A stretch of DNA of 8,298 nt from positions 1-8,298 of the forward strand of contig JBGVRT010000056.1 in assembly GCA_045128735.1 (NCBI GenBank), written 5' to 3'. Source of the stretch: RGIG8775 sp045128735. Its GTDB lineage: Bacteria > Bacillota > Clostridia > Oscillospirales > CAG-272. Shown here piece after piece: positions 1-6,121 of this stretch. The position numbers and the translations under genes were made by a program. Each line of letters opens with the position of its first letter. The first letter of the stretch is position 1. The notes beneath the pieces were generated by a model. The model was not told where the DNA came from. It ran no database searches and saw nothing but the letters and a program-made list of their open reading frames with translations.

Positions 1-9
1 CGTAGCAAA

Positions 10-63
10 TTCGCGGTGTTTAACCGCGAAACCAATTCTTTATCCAAATGGCGAAGCCATTTG
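10..63. repeat. Two tandem perfect hairpins (REP-like)
   Basis: Two short perfect inverted repeats stand side by side. The first has 8 bp arms TTCGCGGT (10-17) and ACCGCGAA (23-30) with a 5 nt loop. The second has 8 bp arms CAAATGGC (45-52) and GCCATTTG (56-63) around a GAA loop. Neither is followed by a clean run of T, so I do not call them terminators. The second resembles other hairpins of this window in which different stems are built around a gaa/ctt-type loop (6071-6088, 7978-7993, 8170-8185). They are probably part of the intergenic repeat family described below; the upstream gene lies outside the window. Confidence 0.6.
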
Positions 64-70
64 CATTTCA

Positions 71-251
71 TTTTTGCGCCTTTTGCATCAAAAAGAAAAA
101 GCGGGGTTACGGTTTGCGCTTTATAAAACGGTTGTGAAATAAATAAAAAAATAGTTTATACCTCGTAAATTGTGACTTTTTATCTGTACACAGATTTTTT
201 GACACCCAAAGAGGAAATCCACTTTTCTTTTTGAAGCCAAAGGCGCAAAAA
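71..251. repeat. Inverted-repeat arms flanking an AT-rich spacer
   Basis: The segment 72-102 read on the minus strand matches 221-251 read on the plus strand at 27 of 31 positions; both arms end in the shared 12-mer GGCGCAAAAA-type core. The arms enclose about 118 bp of AT-rich sequence (103-220) without a convincing gene. Inside it, ATCTG-TACA-CAGAT (182-195, counting the flanking pair) followed by six T forms a weak terminator-like hairpin at about 182-200. The arrangement recalls a degenerate foldback or MITE-like element, similar in composition to the one at 3216-3441. No target-site duplication was recognised. Confidence 0.5.
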
Positions 252-280
252 GAAAAGTTCCCAAAAGAAAAACGCCGCAT

Positions 281-363
281 GGGGAGGCGGTCGCTTCCCC
301 AAAAGCTCCGCAAAACTTTCCTGTCGGGGTGCGGTGCGAACACACCGCCAAACACCAATTTAT
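281..363 (-). repeat. Intergenic mosaic repeat, copy 1 (module A and hairpins)
   Basis: This stretch contains three recognisable pieces. An imperfect palindrome GGGGAGGCGGTCGCTTCCCC occupies 281-300. The segment about 309-333 read in reverse resembles 1890-1909 (CACCCCGACAG followed by an A/G-rich AAAGTTTT tract). The segment 326-363 is the exact reverse complement of 8086-8123 (38 of 38), including the module taaattggtgtttggcgg and its hairpin GCGGTG/CACCGC. Short reading frames crossing it are repeat-derived and have no support as genes. It ends about 130 bp before the transporter start, so it may lie upstream of, or partly within, the untranslated leader. Confidence 0.75.
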
Positions 364-491
364 TGTTGCGTAAAGGGGCTGAGCTGATTTATCCCCTTAT
401 TTTAGCTTGGAAAAATTTTTTCAGCATAATTTTCCGAAAGCCTGCAAAAATAACCTTGTACAGTATTTTTTGAGGCTTTACGGAGGCTTTT

Positions 492-1874
492 ATGAAAACA
501 GAAAAGAACCTGCGCCCCTTTGGTTGGCGTGACAAGGTGGGCTACCTTTTCGGTGACTTCGGAAACGATTTTACCTTTATTTTCTCGTCAAGCTTTTTGC
601 TTAAATTCTATACCGACGTTATGGGTGTGTCTGCCGCCGTGGTGGGAGTCGTAATGATGGTTGCGCGCTTTGTTGACGCGTTTACCGACGTGACTATGGG
701 GCGGATATGCGACCGAAGCCGCGTTACACCTGTGGGCAAGTTCAAGCCCTGGATAAGGCGAATGTGCGGTCCTGTGGCGATATCCTCCTTTTTAATATAC
801 CAAAGCTCGCTTGCAGATATGTCTATGGCGTTCAAAATAGGTTATCTTTTCGTCACATATATTATGTGGGGCTCGGTTTTTTATACCGCAATAAACATTC
901 CGTACGGCTCAATGGCGTCGGCAATTTCGCCCGACTCGGGCGACCGTCAATCGCTTTCCACATACCGTTCGATAGGCGCGGCGCTTGCGGGGCTTTTCAT
1001 CGGTGCAGGCGTTCCGCTTGTCGCCTACGACAAGGTTGGCGAGGTCTCGGTGCTTAACGGAGAGCGATTTACAATTATTGCGGGCGTGTTCTCGGTGCTT
1101 GCGCTTTTGTGCTATCTTATTTGCTACGCGCTGACCACCGAACGGGTGCGAATAAGCGAAAACAGAGAAGCACGGGCTAAAAATAATTTTCTTACAATGA
1201 TGAAAAACGCGCTGAAAAACCGCGCGCTTATCTCTATAATTGTCGCCTCGGTAGTTATGCTTTTGGCTCAGTTCACATTGCAGTCAATGTCAAACTATAT
1301 CTATCCCAATTTTTACGGAAATACCGAGGCGCAGGCGGTGTCAACCATCCTTATGACTGCGGCAATGCTTGTCTCAGCCGCCTTCGCAAAGCCGCTTGCG
1401 TCAAGATTCGGCAAGGCGGAAATAAGCGTGGCGGCAAATCTTGTGGCGGCGGGAATGTCGGTGCTTTTGTTCTTCATGAGACCAGAAAACGTCTGGGTCT
1501 ACGTTGCGTTGACCACAATTTCGTGGGTTGGGCTTGGGCTTTTCACAATGGTGAATTGGGCGCTTATTACCGACGTTATAGACTATTCCGAGCTTAAGAA
1601 CGGAATCCGCGAAGACGGCACGGTTTACGCCCTTTATTCCTTTGCGAGAAAGCTTGGTCAAGCGGCGGCGGCAGGCGTTTCGGGCGGTCTGCTGACCTTT
1701 GTGGGCTACTCCAAGCTTACCGCCTTTGACAGAGACGTGGTGAATGGAATATTCAATATTTCAACGGTCATTCCTGCCATTGGATTTGGGCTTTTGTCGT
1801 TTATTTTGTGGTTTTGGTATCCGCTTCACAAAAAACAGGTTGAGGAGAATATCAAAAAGCTTAAAGCGAGATGA
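492..1874 (+). CDS. GPH-family sugar:cation symporter (MFS, MelB-like)
   Basis: A 460-residue inner-membrane transporter of the glycoside-pentoside-hexuronide:cation symporter family (MFS_2), expected to take up a glycoside or sugar with Na+ or H+ through about 12 membrane helices. Family signatures are clear: GDFGNDF (21-27), the helix II block VDAFTDVTMGRICDR (61-75) and GKFKPW (82-87). Asp26, Asp62 and Asp66 align with the cation/sugar-site residues Asp19, Asp55 and Asp59 of Salmonella MelB. IPYGSMASAIS follows the expected loop motif. One deviation is Val67 where MelB has the Pro of its NDP. Length is normal. The start is set by GGAGG at 482-486, 5 nt upstream of ATG. I see no confident promoter; a CATAAT at 425-430 lacks a correctly spaced -35. 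No sugar-catabolic gene is adjacent, so the substrate cannot be named. Confidence 0.93.
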   Translation: MKTEKNLRPFGWRDKVGYLFGDFGNDFTFIFSSSFLLKFYTDVMGVSAAVVGVVMMVARFVDAFTDVTMGRICDRSRVTPVGKFKPWIRRMCGPVAISSFLIYQSSLADMSMAFKIGYLFVTYIMWGSVFYTAINIPYGSMASAISPDSGDRQSLSTYRSIGAALAGLFIGAGVPLVAYDKVGEVSVLNGERFTIIAGVFSVLALLCYLICYALTTERVRISENREARAKNNFLTMMKNALKNRALISIIVASVVMLLAQFTLQSMSNYIYPNFYGNTEAQAVSTILMTAAMLVSAAFAKPLASRFGKAEISVAANLVAAGMSVLLFFMRPENVWVYVALTTISWVGLGLFTMVNWALITDVIDYSELKNGIREDGTVYALYSFARKLGQAAAAGVSGGLLTFVGYSKLTAFDRDVVNGIFNISTVIPAIGFGLLSFILWFWYPLHKKQVEENIKKLKAR

Positions 1875-1889
1875 GCGAATTGCGCCCAC

Positions 1890-2059
1890 ACCCCGACAGA
1901 AAAGTTTTTGCCCACCGACGATAAATTGGGGGGTAAAGGTGTGTTCGTTCCTTTGCCCCCCTTGTCAAAGGTAGCGGTTTGTGCTAACATAGTGCCAAAC
2001 AATAATTTATCGGTCACCCAAAGCTAACGAGGTCGTGTTTAGCGACCGAGTGGGTTGCG
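1890..2059. repeat. Intergenic mosaic repeat, copy 2 (modules A, B, C, D)
   Basis: The convergent gap between transporter and tsaD is built from modules found elsewhere. 1921-1929 (ataaattgg) and 1939-1947 (ggtgtgttcg, 10 nt counting 1938-1947) recur at 8086-8112. 1947-1971 is identical to 8124-8148 (25 of 25; core CCCCCCTTGTCAAAG). 1980-1996 (gtgctaacatagtgcca) recurs at 8022-8038 with one change. 1996-2029 matches 3447-3480 at 31 of 34 positions. 2015-2059 is the reverse complement of 8039-8083 at 43 of 45. The last piece contains a GGTCG (2031-2035)/CGACC (2043-2047) stem. No terminator with a T-run serves either flanking gene, so these hairpins may be what separates the convergent transcripts. 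Confidence 0.8.
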
Positions 2060-2102
2060 ACGGATATGTTCGCACCAATTACGGACACGGGCGCGCTCCG
2101 CC

Positions 2103-2139
2103 TGCGCGTGCTCACGCGCACGTCCGGCAGGACTGCGGC
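2103..2139 (-). repeat. Hairpin plus module E just after the tsaD stop
   Basis: TGCGCGTG (2103-2110) and CACGCGCA (2113-2120) form a perfect 8 bp stem with a 2 nt centre. Immediately beyond lies CGTCCGGCAGGACTGCGGC (2121-2139), which recurs at 6103-6121 with one change (C for T). The module ends 3 nt before the tsaD stop codon. In both copies it follows the 3' end of a minus-strand gene in the same orientation. Confidence 0.7.
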
Positions 2140-2142
2140 TGT

Positions 2143-3147
2143 TTAGTCCAACGCCGAGGCGTTGAGGGATGTGTCGGCGGTTTTGCCGTCGAGGAACTTG
2201 TAATAACCGGCGGCGGCTATCATTGCGGCGTTGTCGCCGCAGAGCGACAGAGGCGGAACGAAAAATTCAACTCCGTGCTTTTTGCACATCGCCTCAAGTG
2301 AGGCGCGCAGGTGCGAGTTTGCGGCAACTCCGCCTGCCACCACAAGCTTTTTCGAGCCTGCCATACCAAGAGCCGCCTCGGCTTTCTTGGTAACGGCGGA
2401 TACGATTTTTTCGGTATACGAAGCAGCAAGGTCGGCGCGGTTTATCTCTGTGCCCGACTGCTTTGAATTGTTGATGTAGTTAAGCGCGGCGGTCTTTATT
2501 CCGCTGAACGAGAAGTCCAGCGTGTCGCCTGCAAGCGCAGGCGAGGGAAGCGTGACCGCGTGCTTGTCGCCCTCGCAGGCAAGCTTATCCATAGCCGCGC
2601 CCGCAGGGTATGGCAGACCTATCACGCGCCCTATCTTGTCGAACGCCTCGCCTGCCGCGTCGTCGCGTGTCGCGCCAATCTCGTGAAGGGCGGTGTAGCT
2701 GTCGGCAGAGTAGATAGAGGTGTGACCGCCCGACACCACAAGGGCGGTGAAGGGGGGCTCAAGCTCCTCGAAAGCAAGATAATTGGCGGCAATGTGTCCC
2801 TTTATGTGGTTAACTCCGACAAGCGGAATATTGTTTGCGTAGGCAAGAGACTTGGCAAAATTCACGCCCACAAGGAGCGCGCCGATAAGTCCGGGGTGTG
2901 AGGTAACGGCGACCAGCCCCACGTCGCGGAGAGTAATTCCCGCCGTTTCAAGTGCCTCGTAGGTAATGCGCGATATTGCCTCAATGTGAGCGCGCGAGGC
3001 AATTTCGGGAACGACACCGCCGTAAAGACGGTGGGTGTCTATCTGCGAAGCGATAATATTTGAACGAATTTTTCTTACGCCCTCGCTCATTTCGACGACA
3101 GCCGCAGAGGTCTCGTCGCACGAGGACTCAAGTCCGAGTATGTACAT
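2143..3147 (-). CDS. tsaD: tRNA N6-adenosine threonylcarbamoyltransferase TsaD
   Basis: A 334-residue full-length TsaD (Kae1/YgjD family, ASKHA fold), the cytoplasmic enzyme that transfers the threonylcarbamoyl group from TC-AMP to A37 of ANN-decoding tRNAs, working with TsaB and TsaE. Motifs visible: LGLESSCDETSAA (4-16), the metal site HIKGH with His114 and His118, VSGGHT (138-143), FSFSGIKTA (212-220), AGGVAAN (271-277) and GDNAAMIA with Asp305. These match the H111/H115/D300 metal ligands of E. coli TsaD. The start is fixed by AGGAG (3154-3158), 6 nt before ATG. It follows rimI on the same strand, as in many bacteria, but a 310 bp gap with a foldback element intervenes. No tsaB or tsaE is in the window. 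I could not find a convincing own promoter, so transcription may depend on read-through. Confidence 0.97.
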   Translation of the reverse strand: MYILGLESSCDETSAAVVEMSEGVRKIRSNIIASQIDTHRLYGGVVPEIASRAHIEAISRITYEALETAGITLRDVGLVAVTSHPGLIGALLVGVNFAKSLAYANNIPLVGVNHIKGHIAANYLAFEELEPPFTALVVSGGHTSIYSADSYTALHEIGATRDDAAGEAFDKIGRVIGLPYPAGAAMDKLACEGDKHAVTLPSPALAGDTLDFSFSGIKTAALNYINNSKQSGTEINRADLAASYTEKIVSAVTKKAEAALGMAGSKKLVVAGGVAANSHLRASLEAMCKKHGVEFFVPPLSLCGDNAAMIAAAGYYKFLDGKTADTSLNASALD

Positions 3148-3180
3148 TGTTTTCTCCTATTTTTGTAGTGGTGAGGATTT

Positions 3181-3220
3181 GGGGAGGTGATGGGGGAATG
3201 GGGAGGCGGGGAGACGGGGG
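3181..3220 (+). other. Potential G-quadruplex-forming G-run upstream of tsaD
   Basis: The plus strand holds five runs of at least four G: 3181-3184, 3192-3196, 3200-3203, 3208-3211 and 3216-3220, separated by 7, 3, 4 and 4 nt. This satisfies the classical four-tract rule for an intramolecular G-quadruplex with G4 tetrads. The G-rich strand is the template strand for tsaD, so the transcript here would be C-rich and the structure could form in DNA rather than in the mRNA. It lies 34-73 bp upstream of the tsaD start. Its function is unknown; it may simply be part of, or the flank of, the adjacent repeat element. Confidence 0.7.
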
Positions 3221-3441
3221 AGGCGTGCCACTTTTTGAAAAAAGTGGCGCAAAAACTTTTCTGGAAAGGATTTAGGGTGATATTGGTTGGTTGCGTAGCC
3301 GTGGGTTGGGCTTTACTCTGCCGTGACCAAGGTTACGGAACAGTAAAGCCAAACATACGGCGAGTCGCCCAATCCCCTCAAAAAAATTTCAGAAAAGTTT
3401 TTTGCGGAGCTTTTTTTCAAAAAAGCGACCCGTTCTCCCCC
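3216..3441. mobile_element. Foldback (MITE-like) palindromic element, no transposase
   Basis: The whole 226 bp segment is an imperfect palindrome centred near 3329. The outer arms 3216-3277 and 3374-3441 (reverse complement) both read GGGGGAG, a CTTTTTTGAAAAAA-type hairpin, CGCAAAAA(A)CTTTTCTG and then a purine/T tract ending in GGG. Inner arms include GGCTTTACT (3309-3317) with AGTAAAGCC (3342-3350), and the centre is CCGTGACCAAGGTTACGG (3321-3338). Each arm also carries its own small hairpin (GCCACTTTTT with AAAAAGTGGC at 3227-3248; GCTTTTTT with AAAAAAGC at 3409-3426). There is no reading frame for a transposase, so if mobile it is non-autonomous. No clear target duplication flanks it. It splits what looks like a rimI-tsaD transcription unit. 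Confidence 0.7.
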
Positions 3442-3446
3442 GCCGC

Positions 3447-3480
3447 CAAACAATAATTTATCGTTCTCCCAAAGCCAACG
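3447..3480 (-). repeat. Repeat module A/C overlapping the 3' end of rimI
   Basis: This 34 bp segment matches 1996-2029 at 31 of 34 positions. Read on the minus strand it contains the tail of module C (cgttggctttggg), then CGATAAATT and TGTTTGGC of module A. The TAA inside GATAAATT is the rimI stop codon, and 3461-3480 encodes the last residues of RimI, LALGER. The repeat therefore reaches about 23 nt into the coding frame. Confidence 0.75.
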
Positions 3481-3901
3481 CCATAAGCACAGCGTCCTCT
3501 TTTGGGTTTTGGTAAAAGCCCTTGCGCTCGCCTACCGTCTCAAAGCCCAGCTTTTCGTAAAGGGCGCGGGCGGCGGTGTTTGAACGTCGAACCTCTAAAA
3601 AAATATTCTCTATTCCGCGCTTTTTTGCTTCCGATTTGAGGGCGGTAAGCAGGGCGGCGGCAATACCCCTTCGTCTGAATTTCGGGTGTGTTGCCACGTT
3701 GGTTATATCTGCTTCGGGGGGCACGGCTATTATTCCCACGTATGCCGCCACCTTACCGTCGCAAAGCGCGACCAAGCCGAAGTTCTCGCCACTCAAAAGA
3801 AGCTCAAGCGACTTTTCTGACCAAGGCTCGGAAAACGAGAGCCTTTCAATCTCGGCGATTGCCGCGCAGTCGTCGGCGCGAAAAAGTCTTATCTCTGTCA
3901 T
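3458..3901 (-). CDS. rimI: Ribosomal protein S18 alanine N-acetyltransferase RimI
   Basis: A 147-residue GNAT acetyltransferase. RimI acetylates the N-terminal alanine of ribosomal protein S18 using acetyl-CoA. The acetyl-CoA pyrophosphate loop is RRRGIA (76-81, pattern R-x-x-G-x-A). Glu103 in LEVRRSN and Tyr115 in ALYEKLGF fall exactly where the catalytic Glu103 and Tyr115 of Salmonella RimI lie, and GFYQNPKEDAVLM (128-140) is the usual C-terminal block. ATG (3901-3899) overlaps the TGA of the upstream phosphatase gene as ATGA, which points to translational coupling; an AAGGA sits very close upstream. The last six residues, LALGER, and the stop lie inside an intergenic repeat module, so the tail is probably not original. 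Adjacency to tsaD supports RimI over a generic GNAT. Confidence 0.93.
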   Translation of the reverse strand: MTEIRLFRADDCAAIAEIERLSFSEPWSEKSLELLLSGENFGLVALCDGKVAAYVGIIAVPPEADITNVATHPKFRRRGIAAALLTALKSEAKKRGIENIFLEVRRSNTAARALYEKLGFETVGERKGFYQNPKEDAVLMALALGER

Positions 3902-4425
3902 AGTCCTTCGTAAATTTTCTCAACGCCCGCGCGAATTTTCTCAAGGCAGGCGCGGTAGTCCTCAAGGCTTCCGCCGTATGGGTCGGGAATGTCCTCGGGC
4001 ATACAGGTTATTTTCGACGCGAACTGCGGAAACGCCGCCATCAGGCGCATTGCGTGGGATGAAGAAATGCCCACCACAAGGTCGGCGCACCTCATTGTTT
4101 CAATATCTATTTCGCGTGACGTGTGTGATTTGTAATCGTTGTCGGGGAGCGAGGGAATGCCCGACTCCTCAAGTGCCGTGCAGGCGTGGGGAGAGATAGG
4201 CTCGCCAAAGGCGGCGAGACCTGCCGAGGTGGCGCGCAGGTCCTTGCCCCCAAGCTTTTTGGGGTCGCAGGCGGTGCAAATTTCGGGAACTCTCGCAATG
4301 TGGTTGAACACCGCCTCAGCCATAGGCGAACGGCATGTGTTGCCCGTGCAGACAAAGCAGACGAGTCTTTGCCCTCTGCTTTTACAGAGCTTTTTTTCAA
4401 GCTCGGTTACAAGTGTATCGGTCAT
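3898..4425 (-). CDS. Low-molecular-weight protein phosphatase, YwlE-like (probable arginine phosphatase)
   Basis: A 175-residue cytoplasmic phosphatase of the low-molecular-weight protein tyrosine phosphatase family. The P-loop CTGNTCRS is at 26-33, with nucleophile Cys26 and Arg32 (CX5R), and the general-acid loop is DPYGG (148-152) with Asp148. Residue 30 in the P-loop is Thr, as in Bacillus YwlE (CTGNTCR), where this Thr favours phospho-arginine; typical tyrosine phosphatases have Ile there (CLGNICRS). The likely role is therefore removal of phosphate from arginine, opposing a McsB-type kinase, though no kinase is visible here. The protein is about 20 residues longer at the N-terminus than YwlE. 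It starts one nucleotide after the dCMP deaminase stop with only a weak GGA-type site, so it is probably translationally coupled; it overlaps rimI by 4 nt. Confidence 0.9.
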   Translation of the reverse strand: MTDTLVTELEKKLCKSRGQRLVCFVCTGNTCRSPMAEAVFNHIARVPEICTACDPKKLGGKDLRATSAGLAAFGEPISPHACTALEESGIPSLPDNDYKSHTSREIDIETMRCADLVVGISSSHAMRLMAAFPQFASKITCMPEDIPDPYGGSLEDYRACLEKIRAGVEKIYEGL

Positions 4426-4426
4426 A

Positions 4427-4915
4427 TCAATATCCGAATTTACCGCTTAAGGAATCGTCGTCGTCAATCCAGCTCTGAACGTCGATAATGCGGTAATTTT
4501 CCTTGTCGTCGCGGATAATAACGGTGGAGATACCTGCGTTGATGACCACGCGCTTGCACATCATACAGCTGCAAACGCCGGGAACGACAGAACCGTCGGA
4601 GGGGTCAACGCAAGCCATGTAAAGTGTTGCGCCAAGCATCTGCTCGCGGGGCGCGGCGATAATGGCGTTCTGCTCCGAGTGCACCGAACGGCAAAGCTCG
4701 TAGCGTTCGCCTCGGGGAATCTGAAGCTTGTCTCTCATACAGAAATTGAGGTCGGTGCAATTTTTTCTGCCTCTGGGCGAACCGTTGTAGCCCGTGGACA
4801 CGATAACGTCGTTTTTGACGATAATCGAGCCGTATTTCTTTCTTAAGCAGGTGGCGCGCTCGGCAACCGTCTGCGCGATATCGAGGTAGTAATTGTGCTT
4901 TGAAACTCTTTCCAT
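4427..4915 (-). CDS. comEB: dCMP deaminase (ComEB-type cytidylate deaminase)
   Basis: A 162-residue zinc-dependent deaminase converting dCMP to dUMP for dTTP synthesis; it acts in the cytosol. The zinc/catalytic motif is HSEQN (His79, Glu81), and the second half CSCMMCKR supplies Cys117 and Cys120. The usual PC-x-x-C is SC-M-M-C here. GYNGSPRG (42-49) and the Cys-rich insert between it and HSEQN are typical of dCMP rather than cytosine or tRNA deaminases. I place the start at Met 4915 and not at an in-frame ATG at 4948. GGAGG lies 4 nt upstream of 4915, whereas 4948 coincides with the predicted transcription start of the promoter at 4954-4982. It is the first gene of the minus-strand operon. 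The gene name follows the Bacillus homologue; a role in competence is not implied. Confidence 0.93.
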   Translation of the reverse strand: MERVSKHNYYLDIAQTVAERATCLRKKYGSIIVKNDVIVSTGYNGSPRGRKNCTDLNFCMRDKLQIPRGERYELCRSVHSEQNAIIAAPREQMLGATLYMACVDPSDGSVVPGVCSCMMCKRVVINAGISTVIIRDDKENYRIIDVQSWIDDDDSLSGKFGY

Positions 4916-4953
4916 AGTGCCTCCCTTGTTTTTTAGATAACTATACATCTTAT

Positions 4954-4982
4954 ATTATACTGTGAAATCTCCAATAAATCAA
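4954..4982 (-). promoter_or_regulatory. Sigma-A promoter of the comEB-phosphatase-rimI operon
   Basis: On the minus strand TTGATT (4982-4977) is followed after exactly 17 nt by a perfect TATAAT (4959-4954). Transcription should begin near 4947, giving a leader of about 30 nt with GGAGG just before the start at 4915. The -35 and -10 hexamers are the same as those of the araC promoter. Confidence 0.85.
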
Positions 4983-5081
4983 GAGGAAATCCCAAATTTC
5001 TTGAAAAATGCTTCTTCTGCTCCTCGTTCCCGGTGTAAACCGGATAACCGAGATAGTGTAAGATGGTCCACCTTTAATTAC

Positions 5082-5116
5082 AAAAAAGGGGCTGAGTTTT
5101 TAACTCAGCCCCTTTT
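5082..5116 (-). terminator. Strong intrinsic terminator after the acyltransferase gene
   Basis: AAAAGGGGCTGAGTT (5084-5098) pairs perfectly over 15 bp with AACTCAGCCCCTTTT (5102-5116) around a TTT loop. On the minus strand the stem runs into six T (5087-5082), so it ends transcripts of the gene at 5150-6040. With four T on the plus strand it could also act bidirectionally. It isolates the araC-acyltransferase unit from the comEB promoter 100 bp further on. The 5000-5080 stretch between them holds only a small CCGGT/ACCGG hairpin (5030-5043). Confidence 0.92.
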
Positions 5117-5123
5117 GCATGAT

Positions 5124-5148
5124 GTTTGGCGCACCGGATTCGCACCGC
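5124..5148 (+). repeat. Degenerate repeat module next to the acyltransferase stop
   Basis: The segment reads GTTTGGCG, seven unrelated bases, then TTCGCACCGC. The copy at 8096-8118 reads GTTTGGCG, five bases, then TTCGCACCGC. This is a partial copy of the module A hairpin block, ending 1 nt before the stop codon of the neighbouring gene. Confidence 0.5.
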
Positions 5149-5149
5149 G

Positions 5150-6040
5150 TTAAACGATTATTCCAAAACCATACCCAAGCTTGCCGCCGTTTTTGAGGAA
5201 CTGCTTATAGGCTTTTTTGAGGAAGCTGTCCTCGGGGAGGTCGTCTATGGAATCGGTAACGGGACAGTCAAAAATGCGCCAAAGTGCGCTTTTGTTTTCC
5301 TCGGGGTAAACGTTGCCATCGATTATGTCGTAGTCCGACATAAATTTGCGGATATTTGAACGCTCGTGGAGAATTTTCTCGTGCTCGGGGTAAAGCAGCC
5401 AAGAGGAGCAAACAAAGGCGATTGGCTCGTCGCCGAATTCGTCCTTGTAGAACTCACGAGCCATTCGGTAGGATTCAAGCACCTCGCCGTGGTCGAGGGG
5501 CGTGCCCGTCCGCGGGATATGCACGTTTAACACCTTTGACTCGGGTGTCAGTCTGACACCGTTTTTTTCATACTCTTTTTTGAACGTTATGACCTCAAAC
5601 TGAAGTCGGCGGAAGGCAAACCTCGTCAGGTCGTACCAGCGCGCAAACCATTTCCAATCAGCCACAAATGTGCCCCACACGCCCTTGACGATGCGGCACT
5701 CGATAAGCTTGTATTTAAGGTCGCTCATTGCCGAAAACCAAAGCGAGCCGTCAAGTCCTTTTTCGGCGTAAAGCTCGCGGAGCTTGCGCGAAAGGAGAAT
5801 GTGAACAAGCAGCTTTACCGTGTATTCGTGAACGCCCGAAAGCTCGGCAAGCTCGTTGCATTTTGGAATGAGGTCGATTCCGCTTAAGGTGCACTCTCTG
5901 TCGTAGGCCGTCAGAATTTCGTCAATTATTGCGTTGCAGTCGGCGTTGCCGCAGAGAGCACCGTAGGCGCGCAAAAGCTCTGCCGCGCCCTCTTCGGGAT
6001 ATTCAAATTCCTCAAAAAACGAGATGAGATAATTTTTCAT
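5150..6040 (-). CDS. GNAT-like acyltransferase domain protein (NAT_N/GNAT_C type)
   Basis: A 296-residue soluble protein that I recognise as the two-domain family annotated in Clostridia as acyltransferase domain-containing protein: an N-terminal helical NAT_N-type domain (about 1-145) and a C-terminal GNAT-like domain (about 150-296). The best landmark is VHIPRTGTPLDHGEVLESY (173-191), followed by an ARG-free helix MAREFY, FVCSSWLLYPEH (209-220) and the C-terminal LKKAYKQFLKNGGKLGYGFGI. The substrate is not known for the family and I cannot suggest one. The start is set by AAGGAG (6054-6049), 8 nt before ATG. It lies 54 nt downstream of the AraC regulator on the same strand with no terminator between, so the two are probably co-transcribed. 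A strong terminator follows. Confidence 0.8.
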   Translation of the reverse strand: MKNYLISFFEEFEYPEEGAAELLRAYGALCGNADCNAIIDEILTAYDRECTLSGIDLIPKCNELAELSGVHEYTVKLLVHILLSRKLRELYAEKGLDGSLWFSAMSDLKYKLIECRIVKGVWGTFVADWKWFARWYDLTRFAFRRLQFEVITFKKEYEKNGVRLTPESKVLNVHIPRTGTPLDHGEVLESYRMAREFYKDEFGDEPIAFVCSSWLLYPEHEKILHERSNIRKFMSDYDIIDGNVYPEENKSALWRIFDCPVTDSIDDLPEDSFLKKAYKQFLKNGGKLGYGFGIIV

Positions 6041-6070
6041 ATGTGATTCTCCTTTGCAGTTGTTCGGTGT

Positions 6071-6121
6071 GGTCGCGCCTTCGCGACCGCTGACCTATTG
6101 CCCGTCCGGCAGGACCGCGGC
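6071..6121 (-). repeat. Repeat modules E and F plus hairpin overlapping the araC 3' end
   Basis: GGTCGCG (6071-6077) and CGCGACC (6082-6088) form a perfect 7 bp stem around CCTT. Then come CGCTGACCTAT (6089-6099 region), which recurs inverted near 7995-8009, and CGTCCGGCAGGACCGCGGC (6103-6121), which recurs at 2121-2139 with one change. The araC stop (6095-6097) and its last eight codons lie inside this block. The hairpin sits in the 54 nt gap before the acyltransferase gene and may dampen or stabilise the mRNA there. Confidence 0.7.

Noticed and set aside
373..400. AAGGGG/CCCCTT hairpin before ATTTTAG as a terminator
   Set aside because: Only 6 bp with a 14 nt loop and a poor T-run; too weak to call.
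107..473. Overlapping short reading frames on both strands (63-83 residues)
   Set aside because: They run through inverted repeats and hairpins, lack ribosome binding sites, and their peptides recur wherever the same repeats occur.
1826..2301. Short frames rich in PPCQR or FDKGGKGT-like peptides, also at 7678-8166
   Set aside because: These peptides are translations of repeat module B and neighbouring repeats; no start signal or family similarity supports them.
3398..3430. Terminator for rimI formed by GCTTTTTT/AAAAAAGC
   Set aside because: The stem is almost all A:T, and it is better explained as part of the foldback element arm, although it could still attenuate transcription.
4916..4948. 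Longer dCMP deaminase start at 4948
   Set aside because: It lies at the predicted transcription start and GGAGG favours 4915.
5120..5152. tRNA-like 3' end (minus strand GGTGCGAATCC followed by GGTGCGCCA)
   Set aside because: The T-arm does not pair, no acceptor or anticodon arm is present, and the position is taken by a gene end; better explained as a repeat fragment.
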